Part shown: positions 1 through 12,360 of the stretch, piece after piece
Position numbering within the stretch: position 1 is the stretch's first letter
How the letters are laid out: the number at the start of each line of letters is the position of its first letter
Origin: Azadirachta indica
Taxonomy: Eukaryota; Streptophyta; Magnoliopsida; Sapindales; Meliaceae
Assembly (NCBI GenBank): GCA_022749755.1
Contig: CM040453.1
Coordinates: 1,634,102-1,698,101, forward strand
Direction: 5' to 3'
Length of the DNA stretch: 64,000 nt
Made by a program: the position numbers and the translations under genes
The notes under the pieces: generated by a model
What the model saw: the letters and a program-made list of their open reading frames with translations, nothing else
Database searches by the model: none
What the model was told of the DNA's origin: nothing

Positions 1-117
1 AAAAGTCACAAAGAGTAAACGTAAAATCAATCAGAACGTAAAATCAGTCACCACAACAAAACAATAAATAAAAACCATACTTAAAAACAGATGTATTGCA
101 ATGGAAATAAAATACAC

Positions 118-559
118 CTTGGAAACATTGGCCCTGCCAGGATGAAGAACATCAATAACCTGCATGCAGTAACGCACGAGGAAAATTTTAATTTTACTGC
201 TCACCACTGAACGTTTAAACAAAATAAAAACTTAAATAAACTAAGAAGCTAAAAACCTCCGAACTGATTTAAATCTTATAATGTCCGTGATGTGGTACAA
301 ATATAAATCCAAGTCCTGACTACAACTTTGTGCTTTCCTTTTTAAGATATACCACCATTAGAAAAAAAACTAATAATCAGTAGGATTTAGCTCAAGATCT
401 CTGAGACCCAGAAGCTAAAACATCTAAGACAAACAAACCCATATTAAGTTTTCCATGAAAATTAAGAGAAGTGAGAACAAAGCTTACGAATTGCTTCCTG
501 GAGAGGAGACGGTTAGTCATAAATTTCCTGGTTCGAATAGTGACTGCCTTGTCCGCCAT
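118..559 (-). CDS. RPS24: 40S ribosomal protein S24 (eS24), 5' part only
   Basis: This is the N-terminal part of ribosomal protein eS24, a component of the small cytosolic ribosomal subunit. Exon 1 is 559..488 and encodes 24 residues starting [19 protein letters not shown], the family N-terminus. It ends in a GTAAGC donor. Exon 2 is 159..118 and encodes [14 protein letters not shown], flanked by a CAG acceptor and a GTGTAT donor. Both exons are in phase. The remaining exons, about 95 residues judging from the family length near 133, lie beyond the left edge. The ATG at 559 is chosen because the family protein begins exactly there, although the frame is open further upstream. The gene has a typical plant ribosomal-protein promoter, listed separately. 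The nearest Arabidopsis relative is RPS24A or RPS24B. Confidence 0.93.
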
Positions 560-661
560 GGTTGAAAAAAATCTGCTCAATCCTAGAGAAAAATTAAGCT
601 CGAGAGGCGGAACAGACACAGAAGCGAATTCACAGCAGCTCAAGAGAGAGAAGACTAGACA

Positions 662-791
662 AAACCCTATCTTTTATAGCTCTAAGAAATTTAGGGTTTC
701 GTTTGTGCCCTAGAAATATTTTGGGCCGGGTTTGAATTGGGTGTTTGTTCATCATTTGGGCCTTTCTTACACGTTTTCCTATTATTGGGCT
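662..791 (-). promoter_or_regulatory. RPS24 promoter: TATA box, telo-boxes and site II elements
   Basis: Reading toward the gene there are three site II elements (TGGGCC at 722-727 and 757-762, TGGGCT at 786-791). A telo-box occurs in each orientation (AAACCCTA at 662-669, its complement at 692-699). TATAAAA lies on the minus strand at 72-78 of the 600s block, that is 672-678. Site II plus telo-box is the known signature of plant ribosomal-protein and other growth-coupled promoters, bound by TCP and telo-box factors. The transcription start is inferred near 640-650. Confidence 0.75.
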
Positions 792-911
792 TCTGGTGTC
801 TTAGGGGACAAGTTTTCAATTTTAAGAATTAATTAATTCCTAATGTTTAACGAATTAAAAAAAATTATAATTTTATATTTATTGATTTTTCTATTTTTTA
901 ATGTTTGATGT

Positions 912-1197
912 AGGGAAAACCTCTGTTGCTCTCCTGATTTTTGAATTAATATTCTATTATCTCCTATATTTTTTTAAATATTTCATCACCTCTTTAACTC
1001 TTATTTTTTTTCAATTTTGCCCTTCGATTCAATTGGTTTGTGTAATTATGTTTTAATTATAAAATGGTAAAATAAAAAATATTTGAAATGTTAAAGGGCA
1101 AAATCAAAATTAAAGGGAGAGATGGGCTATTAAAAAAAAATATAAAAAGATAATGGGACATTATCTCAAAAATCAGAGAAAATCAGGCATTCTCCCT
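912..1197. mobile_element. Foldback MITE-like element
   Basis: The left arm (about 914-1030) and the reverse complement of the right arm (about 1197-1080) align over more than 100 bases. Shared blocks include CTGATTTTTGA, ATTATCT, TATATTTTTTT and TTTTGCCCTT. The centre is near 1045. Both ends begin GGGA. The hexamer TTTGAT flanks both sides (904-909 and 1197-1202) and may be a target duplication. It has no coding capacity. The arms have diverged, so this is an old copy. The superfamily cannot be assigned by eye. Confidence 0.6.
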
Positions 1198-1209
1198 TTG
1201 ATAAAAGTA

Positions 1210-2039
1210 AAAAAATAACCAAAAATATTCTTTTTTGTCCTCAAAAATTGAAAAATACCCTCCTCCATAAATTTCAATCAAATATGCTTTAATTTGCCAT
1301 TTTCAAACGAAACTATCCTTATGTCCGTAATCTTTCAAACAAAATCATATGTTGCGGTTTCAAGCACTCTTCAAATCCTTCATCTTCAAACAAGATTCCC
1401 TTCAATTCGTAGCACCAATTTGACAGCAATTAAAACTTAAATAAATTATGATTGTCAATTTTTGTCTATTAAACAGGTTTAATTTTATTTTATAGAGTAT
1501 TTTTTAATTTTATAGAGTTTAAACATAATATGAATTGTCATATTCGAAAGTTTTAACTCGAAAGTTGGTTTCAGGTATCTTACTAAAAACTAATTTTTAA
1601 GTTAGATTTTTGAGCATGACAATCTAAATTAGGTTCAAACTATACAAAATAAGTATTATATTTTTACTGAAAACTTGATTTCAAGTAAAATGCTCGAAAC
1701 TAATTTTTTAATTAAATTTGCAAGCACGACAATACAAATTGGTTCAAACTCTGTAAAATTTGATTTTTAAGGGACATCAATTATCAAATATACGTACTTG
1801 AAGTGAAGTTTGTAAATTGAATCAATAATAATTTATTACCAAGATCTATTTAAAGTTAATACAAATTATACAACAATATGATTGTTGATTGAAGTGATCA
1901 GTCGAGGAAAAAGAAGAAAAAAATAAAGTACAATATTTTTGTGCCAAGTGGTAAAAAATGAACATATTTAATTCAAATTTATGAGGGAGGGCATGTTTAA
2001 AATTTTAGGGACAAATAAAAGCATTTTCGGTTATTTTGT
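1210..2039. mobile_element. Nonautonomous Mutator-like element, about 830 bp
   Basis: Long terminal inverted repeats of about 75 bases bound this element. The left end reads AAATAACCAAAAATATTC and the complement of the right end reads AAATAACCGAAAATGCTT. Matching blocks continue through a TTTGTCC segment, a CCCTCC segment and ATAAATTT. The flanks carry a near-perfect 9-base duplication, ATAAAAGTA (1201-1209) against ATAAAAATA (2040-2048). A 9-bp duplication with long inverted ends is the hallmark of Mutator-like elements. There is no transposase, so it would have moved in trans. An internal direct duplication of about 110 bp is listed separately. Confidence 0.65.
1556..1775. repeat. Two direct copies of a ~110-bp unit inside the Mutator-like element
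   Basis: The segment with TAATTTTT at 1591 recurs at 1701. The segment AGCATGACAAT near 1612 recurs as AGCACGACAAT near 1722, each followed by AAATT and GGTTCAAACT. The period is about 110 bases and the copies have diverged. It is probably an internal expansion of the nonautonomous element. Confidence 0.6.
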
Positions 2040-2348
2040 ATAAAAATAAGTTATACGTTTATGGATTCAAATTTTTTTATGAATATTATATAAACATATT
2101 TTTTATTTCTGAAATTTAGTTTTCTGAGATATTTACCCTAAAAATTGTATCAAAGATTGGACATAAATATATTAAAATAAATTAAAAATTCATCAGAATA
2201 TTAAAAAAACTGTCATTTAAAATTTATCAGAAAATTAATTTAAAATTTATAAACCCTTAGATATAGAAATATATCCAAGTTTATATGTACAATTAAAAGG
2301 CCAAAAAAGGTTGAATGGCGATTGACGGGCTGACCACTCTGATTCCTC

Positions 2349-2397
2349 CACGTGTCCCAAAAACCCCTACAGCAGAATTATTTTTCTATTTAAATAC
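2349..2397 (+). promoter_or_regulatory. G-box and TATA-like motif upstream of FLAP1
   Basis: CCACGTGTCC contains a G-box (CACGTG at 2349-2354), 190 bases before the start codon. CTATTTAAATAC at about 2386-2397 is a plausible TATA element. G-boxes bind bZIP and bHLH (PIF, HY5) factors and are common in photosynthesis-gene promoters, which fits a chloroplast protein. Function is inferred from motif and position only. Confidence 0.5.
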
Positions 2398-2538
2398 TAT
2401 TTTTCACTTGTGGCCAAAACTCCCTCCATTTAGCGATCACCCATATTCCCTCATCTCAAGCGAAAATATCTTTCACACAATCTAATTAAATCTGAAGAAA
2501 GAACAAGCCCCCAACTTCAGATTTCACGCTGCAAATCC

Positions 2539-5500
2539 ATGGCTGCAACCACTTCGTTATTAGACTTAAGCCCGTTAAAATGGACCCAATTGCGTCCCCA
2601 TTCTCGTTTGTTCCCTCACAGAACCGTGAAGTTCAGCACAAGTTTGAATAACATTCACAACTTTCAACGCTCCCTCAATTTCACCGGCGTGAAATGCTTG
2701 TTAGCGCCTAAAAAGAAAAAATCTTTGTCCATTTCAAGACCAAATACAGATGGGTTTTTCGACCCGCTTGAGGTTCTGAACAATACAATCTTGAAGGCTA
2801 TTCAAGCGTTAAAAAAACCAGCGGTTATTGCAGTTTTGTTGGGCGTTTTACTGACGTGCGATCCCAATTTGGCTTTCGCTGCGTCGGGTGGGAGAATGGG
2901 GGGAAGGTCATTTTCTTCTCATTCCTCATCGTCGTCGAGGAGTTACTCGGTGGAGCCTAGAATTTCGTATTCGGCACCGTATTATGCTCCCTCGCCGTTT
3001 GGTGGGGGCGGTGGTGGGTTTTATGTGGGTCCCGCAGTTGGAGTTGGAGTGGGTGCCGGGTCGAGTTTGTTCTTGATAATGGTGGGTTTTGCAGCGTTTG
3101 TCTTGGTTTCGGGATTTTTGTCTGATCGGTCTGATGGGAGTGTGCTGAGTGCTACTGAGAAAACCAGTGTTATTAAGCTTCAGGTACGGAATTGAATTCT
3201 TTCTGCTTTTTTTTTTTTAAAAAAAAATTGTTTTGTTATTTTATTTGTGTTTCTAGTGATTGATTATTTTGTTTTAAGAATGTTAAAAGTCCTTTATATC
3301 AGCTAATTTGGAAGTTGGAGACTGGGCATTTATATGGTTAAGTTGGTATTTAGATTGGAATGGACGGAAATGCTTAACTTGGATAGAACAATCTGTGTTG
3401 CAATAGTTTATGACATTTTCTTTCCTGTGAAATTCTTCAATTTTGGCCTGGTAGTTAAATATAAGTTTTCTGTTTGGGAATCAATGGTTTTATTGGTTCT
3501 TTTGGTGGTTGAGTCATAATTGTTGTACCTTGCATGGGCTTTTGTTCCCTAATAGCTTGGTGTACATGAAGTTTGTGGTTTTGATGGTGGGGTCAAACGT
3601 GATAAAATTAGGATTATGTAGGTAAGGTAACCTTTTTTTGCGTGCATTTCAATGAAGGAATGACTATGGCTGCATGTTGAGAAGGTTTCACCAAATGACT
3701 ATAATATAGGATCATGCAAACATCTGTTCAGTGACGAGCCCTGAGCTCATGCCTTAGTACATAAGCAGGAGTATTAGAGTATGAAGAGTTTAGTGAAATG
3801 AGAATGAGTGCTTATGAAATGTGAAAATCCCCATGGCTGCAATACTTCAATTTGAGATTTCATGTAATCAGAAGCAGTGATATTGTTTTTGAAGTGAAGC
3901 TATCTGAACAATATTCTTCAGATTGCATGTATGATTTCAGTGGATCAACATCTCTTTTACAAGAATGGAAATTTATTTAAATGACAGTAGTTGAGTTGGA
4001 GGGCTGTACCTTATGTTAGCTGTTGAATGTCAGGAACTCATTGTCTTTTTCTGTTTTTAGGTTGGGTTGCTGGGGATGGGACGGTCTCTTCAGAAGGAAC
4101 TTAATCGAATTGCCGAAATTGCTGATACATCAACGACTGAGGGTTTGAGCTATGTACTGACAGGTAAGCTTCTTAGTATCTATTGAATAAGTTTCTCATT
4201 AGGTTTATTTTCTTTCCGAATGTTTATTACAGTTCTTTTGGTTGCAGAGACAACACTATCTTTGCTTCGGCATCCTGATTACTGCATCTCTGGTTATTCA
4301 TCTGTAAGTTTAACTGCTATCTTTGTTCCACTTTTTAGGGTGTTTCCATATAATTATTGTTGTAAAGTTGACAGTTAGGTCGATAGTTTTTAACTGTTTT
4401 CTCTTAAGCAACATACTTCTTTTAGTTTTTTATTATGAGAAAATAATAAATAAATAACAGTTTGTTCTTCTCACAATACAGGGATGGTTATGAGTTTATT
4501 CCTTTAATCTGGAAGGAGCATTTACAAGCATATATCTGTATATATGTGTGTCATACATGTTTATACGTGAATGGCATAGAATGCGAGAGTGTATGTCTTT
4601 GTGATTGCCTTATGGTATTGTTTATGACATAGTTGTGGGTGTAATCATATTATGTATCTATGGCACATGGTACATACTCTAATTAGGAACATTGGAATTA
4701 CTGCTCAAGGAAGAAGAGACAAAACACAGGCCACTCATTCTTTAGAACTTAGAGCTTCAATCTGTGGCTTCCATTAGAGAGAATATTTTTGAGTTACGAG
4801 ATCTTTCTTACGGAAGTTGTGTCCATTCTAGTGTACACAGCAGAGGACTTATTATTGCTACTTATTGGTATGGATTGAGAACAATCTTGGGGTGAAATAA
4901 TTGCTTTTCCATTTGATTTCTGTCAAAGTTTTATTTGTCGAGGCTAGTTATTTTTCTTTCTGATTGTGAGTTATGAAATTATTAGATTAGCCATGGGGAT
5001 TATTATACTCGTTCCCATGGATTTTTCTCTTCAGGTGGATGTGAAACGAAGTGTAGAGGATGGGGAAAAACGATTCAATCAGCTTTCTATTGAAGAACGA
5101 GGGAAATTTGATGAAGAGACCCTTGTTAATGTTAATAACATCAGAAAGCAAAGTACAACGAGCCAAAGAGCTAGTGGTTTAAGCAATGAGTACATAGTGG
5201 TAAGGTTTCTTCTCCGGAGTTACGTGCATTGGAGATGTTAGATGGATTAATGTTTATAATCTCATTACTGAGTGTTGGAATTTGTGCAAGCATTATAGAA
5301 ATCATATTTTCTGTTCGCTTGATAAGGAGTTGTAATTATGATGTCTGAATTACGTGAAAGTGTATTTACTGGAATAAGTGAAACACAGTTGCCTTTGTGA
5401 AAATCATTTGTATGAGTGTTTTAGTCTAAAAAAGGATGAAATCTACTATTTTAACTTAGCTTAGGTGAGCAATGGTGATTGTAACTTCGAAGAGTTTTAA

Positions 5501-6121
5501 TCTGGTCTTCTTACACTGACTCCTGTAATCCCTCCTTATTAGAAACTAATAACAATGTGAGAATAATTACTCTGTTCTCTGTGCCAGAAGATGTATAGTG
5601 CATGCTTTTAATTAACTCTTGAATTGGTTAACTTTCATGCTTCATTAGGAAAATTTAACACTGTGACCTATGTCTACACATGATTTTATCTACCAATTAC
5701 AAAAAACTGTTAACTTAGTGTCATTCTTGATAGAGCTGACTAACTTAAGCTTAACAATGGTGAAGGACTAGCTTTTTAACTTTACTGTTTGACTCCTTTG
5801 ACCTCTTTGTTTTTGTCATTCAAACCTTGCAGATAACAATATTGGTGGCTGCTGAAGGAGTGCAGAAGCTTCCCAGCATCAATGGCAGTGGAGACTTGAA
5901 AGAAGCCTTGCAAAAGCTCGGTTCAATTCCCTCGAGCAAAATAATGGTTAGAGTAGAAACCGTGCTCAAATCCTGACTTGCCAATTTTGTTGAAATTTGT
6001 AGTTAATGTTGCTTTCATTGTTATGCAGGCAGTTGAGGTGTTGTGGACCCCTCAGAATGAAAATGACACACTTTCAGAGAGGGAACTACTAGAGGACTAC
6101 CCACTTTTGAGGCCTCTATAA
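2539..6121 (+). CDS. FLAP1: FLAP1-type chloroplast membrane protein (DUF1517)
   Basis: This is a plastid DUF1517 protein resembling Arabidopsis At1g54520 (FLUCTUATING-LIGHT ACCLIMATION PROTEIN 1), which modulates non-photochemical quenching under changing light. Exons are 2539..3183, 4061..4163, 4248..4303, 5035..5199, 5833..5946 and 6029..6121. All have GT..AG borders and matching phase, giving 391 residues, the length I recall for the Arabidopsis protein. Residues 1-70 are rich in Ser, Arg and Lys and poor in acids, like a transit peptide. A hydrophobic stretch at about 93-114 ends in AFA followed by Ala, which resembles a cleavage or anchor site. A Gly-rich linker with a GGGGGG run at 155-160 precedes a second membrane segment at 175-194. 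The C-terminal half (from VGLLGMGRSLQKEL) is the conserved DUF1517 region. A G-box lies upstream. Confidence 0.9.
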
Positions 6122-7399
6122 GATTTTATGATATGATTGTTGTGAATATAATGAAATTGTTGATAGCCATGTAACAATGCAACTTCTTTACAATTGGGTT
6201 GGGGGTGTTTTGCTGTGCCGAATTTCTGAACTTGAAAAGCAAGAGGGTGCATATTTACTTCAAAGCATCAAATTTCTTTAAAAGTTTCTGCATTTTTTCC
6301 AGGAGTACAGAGGAATAAAAGTGGGTGAAACTTTGAAGTGCAACTTTGTAAATTCTCGGTTTTTGCTCAAAATTAAAGCACAACCAAATTGCCAATCCCC
6401 ACATTGCATTTAGTCAACTTCTTGAAGATTGACTTTATTAGGGGTAATTCTCCTTTTTTATGGAGAAGTCTCTGTCGATGACCTTGGTGGGCAAGTCAGC
6501 ATTTATACTACCATCTTGAAGTATCATCTGTCCATTCCGGCATATTATCTAGGCATTAGCTGAGCAAAAGGTTTGCATACATATATTTCTTTTACAGATT
6601 TTTCTTTATGTGAAGAGAGAAGTATTTGTGTAAGTTGTGTTCTTGTTTTCAACTAACTGGCAGGTGTTGTCATGAAACAGTGGTATCATGCCTAACATTG
6701 ATAGGAATAAGGTTGAGGTAAAACAGAACAAGGTCTGTGAACTTTTGTTTTTTATTTAATAATGTTTTCCCGTGGGGCTGCAGGTACGGACAGTGGTAGA
6801 GAAGGCTTCTAATTGTTTCTGATACCTTTTGAACATTTAGTTCTTAGAAATTAGAATTTGTGGTTTGGTTCAGCAAGTATGGGTTCATGAACAAACTTGG
6901 ATCAGGCTTCTTTAGGTTCAAATGAGGATTGCATCGCACGAATGTCCGCCACTATTATTAAGCTTCTCTTTGCAAGTAGGAATCAAAATAATTTGGGAGG
7001 ATTTTGGTTTGTATACAGAATACGTCCTCTTATTATGTAGTCTGTCTGCTAGTCAAGGCAAGCTTTTCAGAAAAGCAGTTAAAAAAGCAACATGGTTGCC
7101 ACGGTGTAAAAGTCAATTCTGCTTTTGTTTTACAAAAAAAAAAAAAAAGGGAAAGGACAATGAAAATTTTGTATGATGTGACCCTAATATCTTCTGCCAC
7201 TGCCCATAATGCTTCTGTGGTTGTAATCACAATCTGATAAAACAAAAAGCAAAAGCTATCGACCATCATCATGACATTATCAATATGATAAAAGCAAAAA
7301 GACGATTAAAAGTTGTCAATTTAAAAGGTGACAGCCCTCTATTCTAACCTTCCCTCGGACCACCCCATAGTATTCGTAATTGCATTGCCAGACTGTCCC

Positions 7400-7433
<34 letters not shown>

Positions 7434-8709
7434 GTAGGAAGTCACCAACACAATCAAATTGTCCTTTATTTCTGACATTTCAAATGAAAATCATGCAAGC
7501 CATATAATAATTTTATTTATCAGATTTGAGTTGAGAGAGTTAAAGTTTCAATCTTTAACTTGATTTTTACTTTATTAAATCTTGTCAATTTCTTGGCTTG
7601 ATCCTTAATTTTAGTACTTATAAGGATCAATTTAGTTGATATTTTTCTTAGGAAGAAAGACCAAATCTTTGGTAAAGCTAAAAAATCGATTCCCCCACTT
7701 TTGTGAGATTGACAATTTTATAAAATTTTAATTCTCTGAGATGCAGCCAAATCTGCGGTAAAGTGAAAAAAATCAACCATGTCCACTATGCTCATTATTT
7801 TAAGTTTAGGTTAGATGTTTCTGCAAGACAGGTGACCAATTCCGAGTGCAGGAACAATCCCATTTCTTAATTGCAAATTGCAACATGACGTGATTTGAAT
7901 TGACCAAGGAAAGTTAGAAAGAGTACAATATTTGTACAATCTAGTATTTCTAACCTTTTCTTTTATTTTCTGAATTAATTATTTGTCCGAAAGTCGAGCC
8001 TCAATGAGGTTAACTGGAGTCCACCATCTTATCTTCCATTAAAGGAACCAATCTTGATCATGTGGCTGTAAGTATATCATCAGCATAAATGAGATGGAGC
8101 ATGATTTTTAGGTGGGGCCGTAAATTTACTCTCTCTTAGAAATCTCAATAATTTGATCTAAATTGTGGGGTCTCCAAATAGGCTTAACAGCAGCATTTCT
8201 TAGAAAACTTCTCATTGGCCAGCCAGCTAGAACTGACACCACCGAATAATTCACTTCCTCAGCAAAGTCCAGCTCTCTACTGCTCTCTCTCTTAATCAAT
8301 GGCCTTATGGTCATGACCAATAATTCTATAGGACTTCAATTGATGCGTGATCCCAAGTTCAACCAAGTTATGAGCATGGAAACCTCCACAAACTGCGACA
8401 ATTGCATCTCTCCTAACCATTTACAAACGTGCAACTCCATTTCCAAACTAACCAAGGGAGATTTAAGAAGTATAAAGACTGAAACTTAGCCAGAATGATC
8501 AGAGTAGCAGATCCTTCGAACATCAAAACTAACATCTAGATCCATTGTCATCTAGCAATAATTTGCATACATGGTTTGGAAAGAGTCTAACTAGTAACAC
8601 CTTGAAGGGTAAATATAATATTACTTGGCCAAAAAGGGTGGATTGATAATTACACAGCATCTATAAATGTATGAAATCTTCAAAGGAATCAAAGATTGTC
8701 TTACAGAGT
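6122..8709. other. Intergenic, convergent FLAP1 and WNK 3' ends
   Basis: FLAP1 and the WNK gene converge here, so both ends hold 3' untranslated sequence. I see no convincing gene. An (AT)n run lies at 7401-7433. Around 8126-8489 the base composition is less AT-rich. There are two small overlapping open frames of 64 codons (minus) and 60 codons (plus), both unlike anything I know. They may be a decayed gene fragment or chance. Confidence 0.5.
7401..7433. repeat. (AT)n microsatellite
   Basis: An almost pure TA dinucleotide run with one AA interruption, in the FLAP1-WNK intergenic region. Confidence 0.9.
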
Positions 8710-11700
8710 TTATAAATCAATAGCATCAACAGGAAGGGATGTTGTCCTGTGAAGAGAGGGAGGAGGTACTGATCCTTTGCAGAAACTCTTGGCATTGGCC
8801 AGATCTTTGGTTCTAGGGGATTCCTTTATCGCCTCACAGCTTCGGGCCCTTGGGGTATCCGAACTTGGGCAGCTCTTGTTGATGCGATCATGGCAGTTTG
8901 AACCAAAATGCTTGTTATTGGCGGGGAATTTCAAGTGAACTCCATTGTTGCCTCTTTGTAGTGGGATTGATATGAGAGATGACAAACTGTCATTACTACT
9001 TCTGTTTTCGTTGTTGCTGTAACTACAATACTTTGATGAAACTCCTAATTGTTGATCTTTAAGTTCCCTTAGCTCCATCATGTACTTTGCCTTAAGCCAT
9101 CTCAATTCTTGCTGGATTTCTTTCTCATGATTGTCCAACAAGTCACAATACTCTGAAGGCACCACAGAGAAAGAACCGGAACTTTCCAAGTGTCTGATTG
9201 ACTTTCTTGCATTCAGTGCAGTATTGCTTCCCACTTTTATCTCTTTATCATCCTCATCTGTGAACGATCTGTCTATTTTTTCACATTCTTCATCAGAATG
9301 GCTCTGCCCGGAGCCCACTGAACTAAATTCTCGGCTCTCATGTTGATTCCAAAGTTCCTGATATTGCAAGCAGTCCGATTGGCTTGATTCATTTGGTGCC
9401 TCATCAGTCACATGATGCTCCGATTCATCAACTTCAAAGATGATTTCTCCAAACCGGCCATGCATTGAAGCACATCCATTTGTACAACACTGAAGGAGTT
9501 GCAGATTCTTAGTGCCATTGCTATTTGAAAAATAATCCATAAGGGAACCAGTGGAGGTACGATTAGAAGCACAATTGTGACAGAAGCCTTGATTTGCAAA
9601 GCGAGGTGTTTCCTGTATTCCCGGCCCTGGCCTCCATTCAGGTACTAATGAAGCAATCTCCCCATCAATCATGTCTGCTATTTTAGTCACATCTTGGTCG
9701 GTAATATCCAGCTCTGCAACCATTTCTGTTGCAACACTTAATGCTGTATCAGTTTCAATGTCAAACGGGAAATATATGTTTCGGATACGGCCTGCACAGG
9801 AACATAAAGGCAAAGTTAGTAATTCGTGGAATTTTACAGAAAGGTGGGAGAAAAAGAAAGTGAGAAAAATGCTCCCTAACCTTCTTTGTCTGCAATTCTG
9901 AGTCTCAAAAAGATACCACCATCATCTCTTCTCTTCCCTTTGATACTAATGTCGACATCTGCAGAATGATCATCGTCATGATATTCAAAAAGTTCAATTC
10001 CATTTGGTTCGACCTCTACCAGAGAATATCCCCATTCATTTTGTGCTTCATAGCCATAACCATTAGAATATCCATTACTAAAGGAATTGCGACTGTGATG
10101 AAAATCAAGAAAAGGTTGCCTTATGAGAGGACCCATATCATCAAGTTCTCTGCTGTAGTCTAATGATTTCAAATCAGATTCACAATCACCAATCTGGAGA
10201 AACGGGTCATTCAACAACTCCCTAGCAGAAAGCCTAAGAGAAACAGTTGCCAGGCATTTTTCAACAAATTGTCGAACTTCCGGATCCTTCACTTTGTACA
10301 AAGCATCTGGTTTTTTACCCTAAAGGAATAAAACATGTTAATGGAATCCAGTCTTTTCATGTAAAAAGTACGAAATATACCTCAATTATAAAAGGAAGAA
10401 TGCTCTTACGGAGATAACTTTCTTGTAAATTTGGGCAGGATGAGTGCATTCACTATATGGATATTCAAAGGTGACCATTTCCAAAATGCACATTCCAAAT
10501 GAATATATGTCCACTAATTCATTATATGCCTCTTCATATACTTCTGGAGCCATGAATTCTGGTGTCCCTGAAGAAAGAAGAGCACCTTAGATTTATGAAC
10601 TCAACCTACCTAAATGAATTTTCATCTATCAGACCAATATCCCAAAACTTAACAAATCTGGAAATTTATAATAAGTAAAATTTACTATTGTGGTATGGCA
10701 AAATCAGCAATAATATCAGGTCCCTACTGATTTCCGGCTAATAAGATTCTGCATTTTTTAGCCAGTAATACATACCAACACAATGAGCAGCATGTGATTT
10801 TCTAAGGATTGCAGCAAGGCCGAGATCGCCAATCTTCACTTCTCCTTGATTTCCATTAACAAAAATATTGTCACACTTGAGATCTCTGTGGATCACAGGA
10901 GGGTCACGGCTATGGAGATACAGAAGTCCCCTCAAGATCTGCCTACACCAATGCTTCACAGCTCTAATGTTAACTCTCTTATGCTTTAGCCTATATCTGT
11001 CAGAAGCAAGATAACCAATATGAAGCAAATCAGCAGTCTGATCAATGAGCCACGAAAAAAAAAATTGAATCATATAATAACAGGAGATTTTGCAAAATCT
11101 TACTGTCTCAAAGTCCCAGAAGTGAACATTTCAGTTACAAAGTTGATGTTCCTATTTGCAGTATCAACCCAAGAAGTGTAGAATTTCATAATGTTCTTGT
11201 GCTTCAATGTCTTAAGGAGATGAATCTCACAGTATAGCCTCTCAAGATCTTCCGGGCTTTGCAGAAAATCATAAAGCTTGACCTGGTTCCAAGCAACCTC
11301 GATCCCTTCATACTCATCAAATGCTCTATACCTGCTTTCACCAACCACACATCTTACAAATCAATCAACAACCCATTTGTGTTCATAGTTCAAATTTTGC
11401 AAAAGTCTGAAATGGGTATGCAAAAGATCAATCAAAACAAGCTCAAAATGTAAAAATCCTGAACAAATCTCAAACGGGTAATACTAAAAAAGACAATGAA
11501 AGATGAAAACACCGATTCATACACTGTCTTCGAAGCTCCTTTGCCAAGGACCTCATTGTACTGCACCAACCAAAAGAGAAAACAAAATGAATAACCCAAA
11601 AAAAAAAAATTGAGCTAAAATAAGAAAAGGTATAATATCATACTCTGCCATATCTTCCAGTTGGATCAACTTCAACAAATTCAGAGCACTCAGGCTCAAG

Positions 11701-11718
11701 ATGTGTGAGACCATTCAT
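8710..11718 (-). CDS. WNK1: WNK (with-no-lysine) Ser/Thr protein kinase, WNK1/WNK2 type
   Basis: This plant WNK kinase has exons 11718..11644, 11560..11523, 11331..11104, 10996..10776, 10567..10410, 10319..9881 and 9791..8710, all in phase, giving 746 residues. The kinase domain runs from about 23 to 280. The Gly-rich loop GKGASKTVY carries the displaced catalytic lysine K36. The usual subdomain II lysine is Asn53 in VAWNQVKL, the defining WNK trait. HRD is 150-152 and the DFG motif reads DLG (171-173). Residues about 370-440 form an OSR1-C-like domain ([25 protein letters not shown]). A predicted coiled coil ([20 protein letters not shown]) and the family tail [12 protein letters not shown] follow. 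The sequence looks closest to Arabidopsis WNK2, while the neighbourhood matches WNK1 (At3g04910). It is probably a pre-duplication co-orthologue of both. Plant WNKs act in circadian, flowering and stress signalling. Confidence 0.92.
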
Positions 11719-12327
11719 TCTCTAACAAAAGGCTTTATCTTTATTTCCTATAATTCTTATTTGGTACAACAAAAGATTTCCTTTTATGGGTTATCTTTTT
11801 TCTTTTTTTTTTTTCTCTGTCTGGTCTGAGTTCTGACACAAGAGTAAGGGCAAGAGAGATGGGGAAGATGATGATTATTTATCATAAAATAAAATAAAAT
11901 AAAATAAAAAGAGAAAAATCCTCTTGCTGTAGAAGACTCTTTTTTCTATACAGACAGCAAATAATGGAGAAGAAAATAGAGATGGGAAATGAAACATTGA
12001 AACGAAGTGAAACGGTGAATTACTATAATTTATCTACGTATATAAAAGTATAAAATAAGAAGAAGAACATGAATGATAAAGAAAGAGAGAGTACGGAGTT
12101 AAAGGACAAAAAAGTTTTTGTAACACTGCAACAACGCAGACACACATAAATATACATCTTCTTGAAGGGAGAACATACAGAACAAAACCACCCAACCCAC
12201 CAAAGAACATGACAAAGACAGATAGATCAAGCTTACAGAGTTCAAGAGAGAGAAAGTTGCTTTCTTTCTCTCTCTTGTCTTAAAATTGCAAACTAAACCA
12301 AAGGGACCGGCCTGCAAAATTTGTGAA

Positions 12328-12360
12328 ATATATATATATATATATATAGATATATATATA
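12328..12360. repeat. (AT)n microsatellite in the WNK upstream region
   Basis: A near-pure AT dinucleotide tract interrupted once by GA, about 610-640 bases upstream of the WNK start codon. Confidence 0.85.

Noticed and set aside
662..699. Telomere-like AAACCCTA words
   Set aside because: Two isolated copies in a promoter are telo-boxes, not an interstitial telomeric repeat array.
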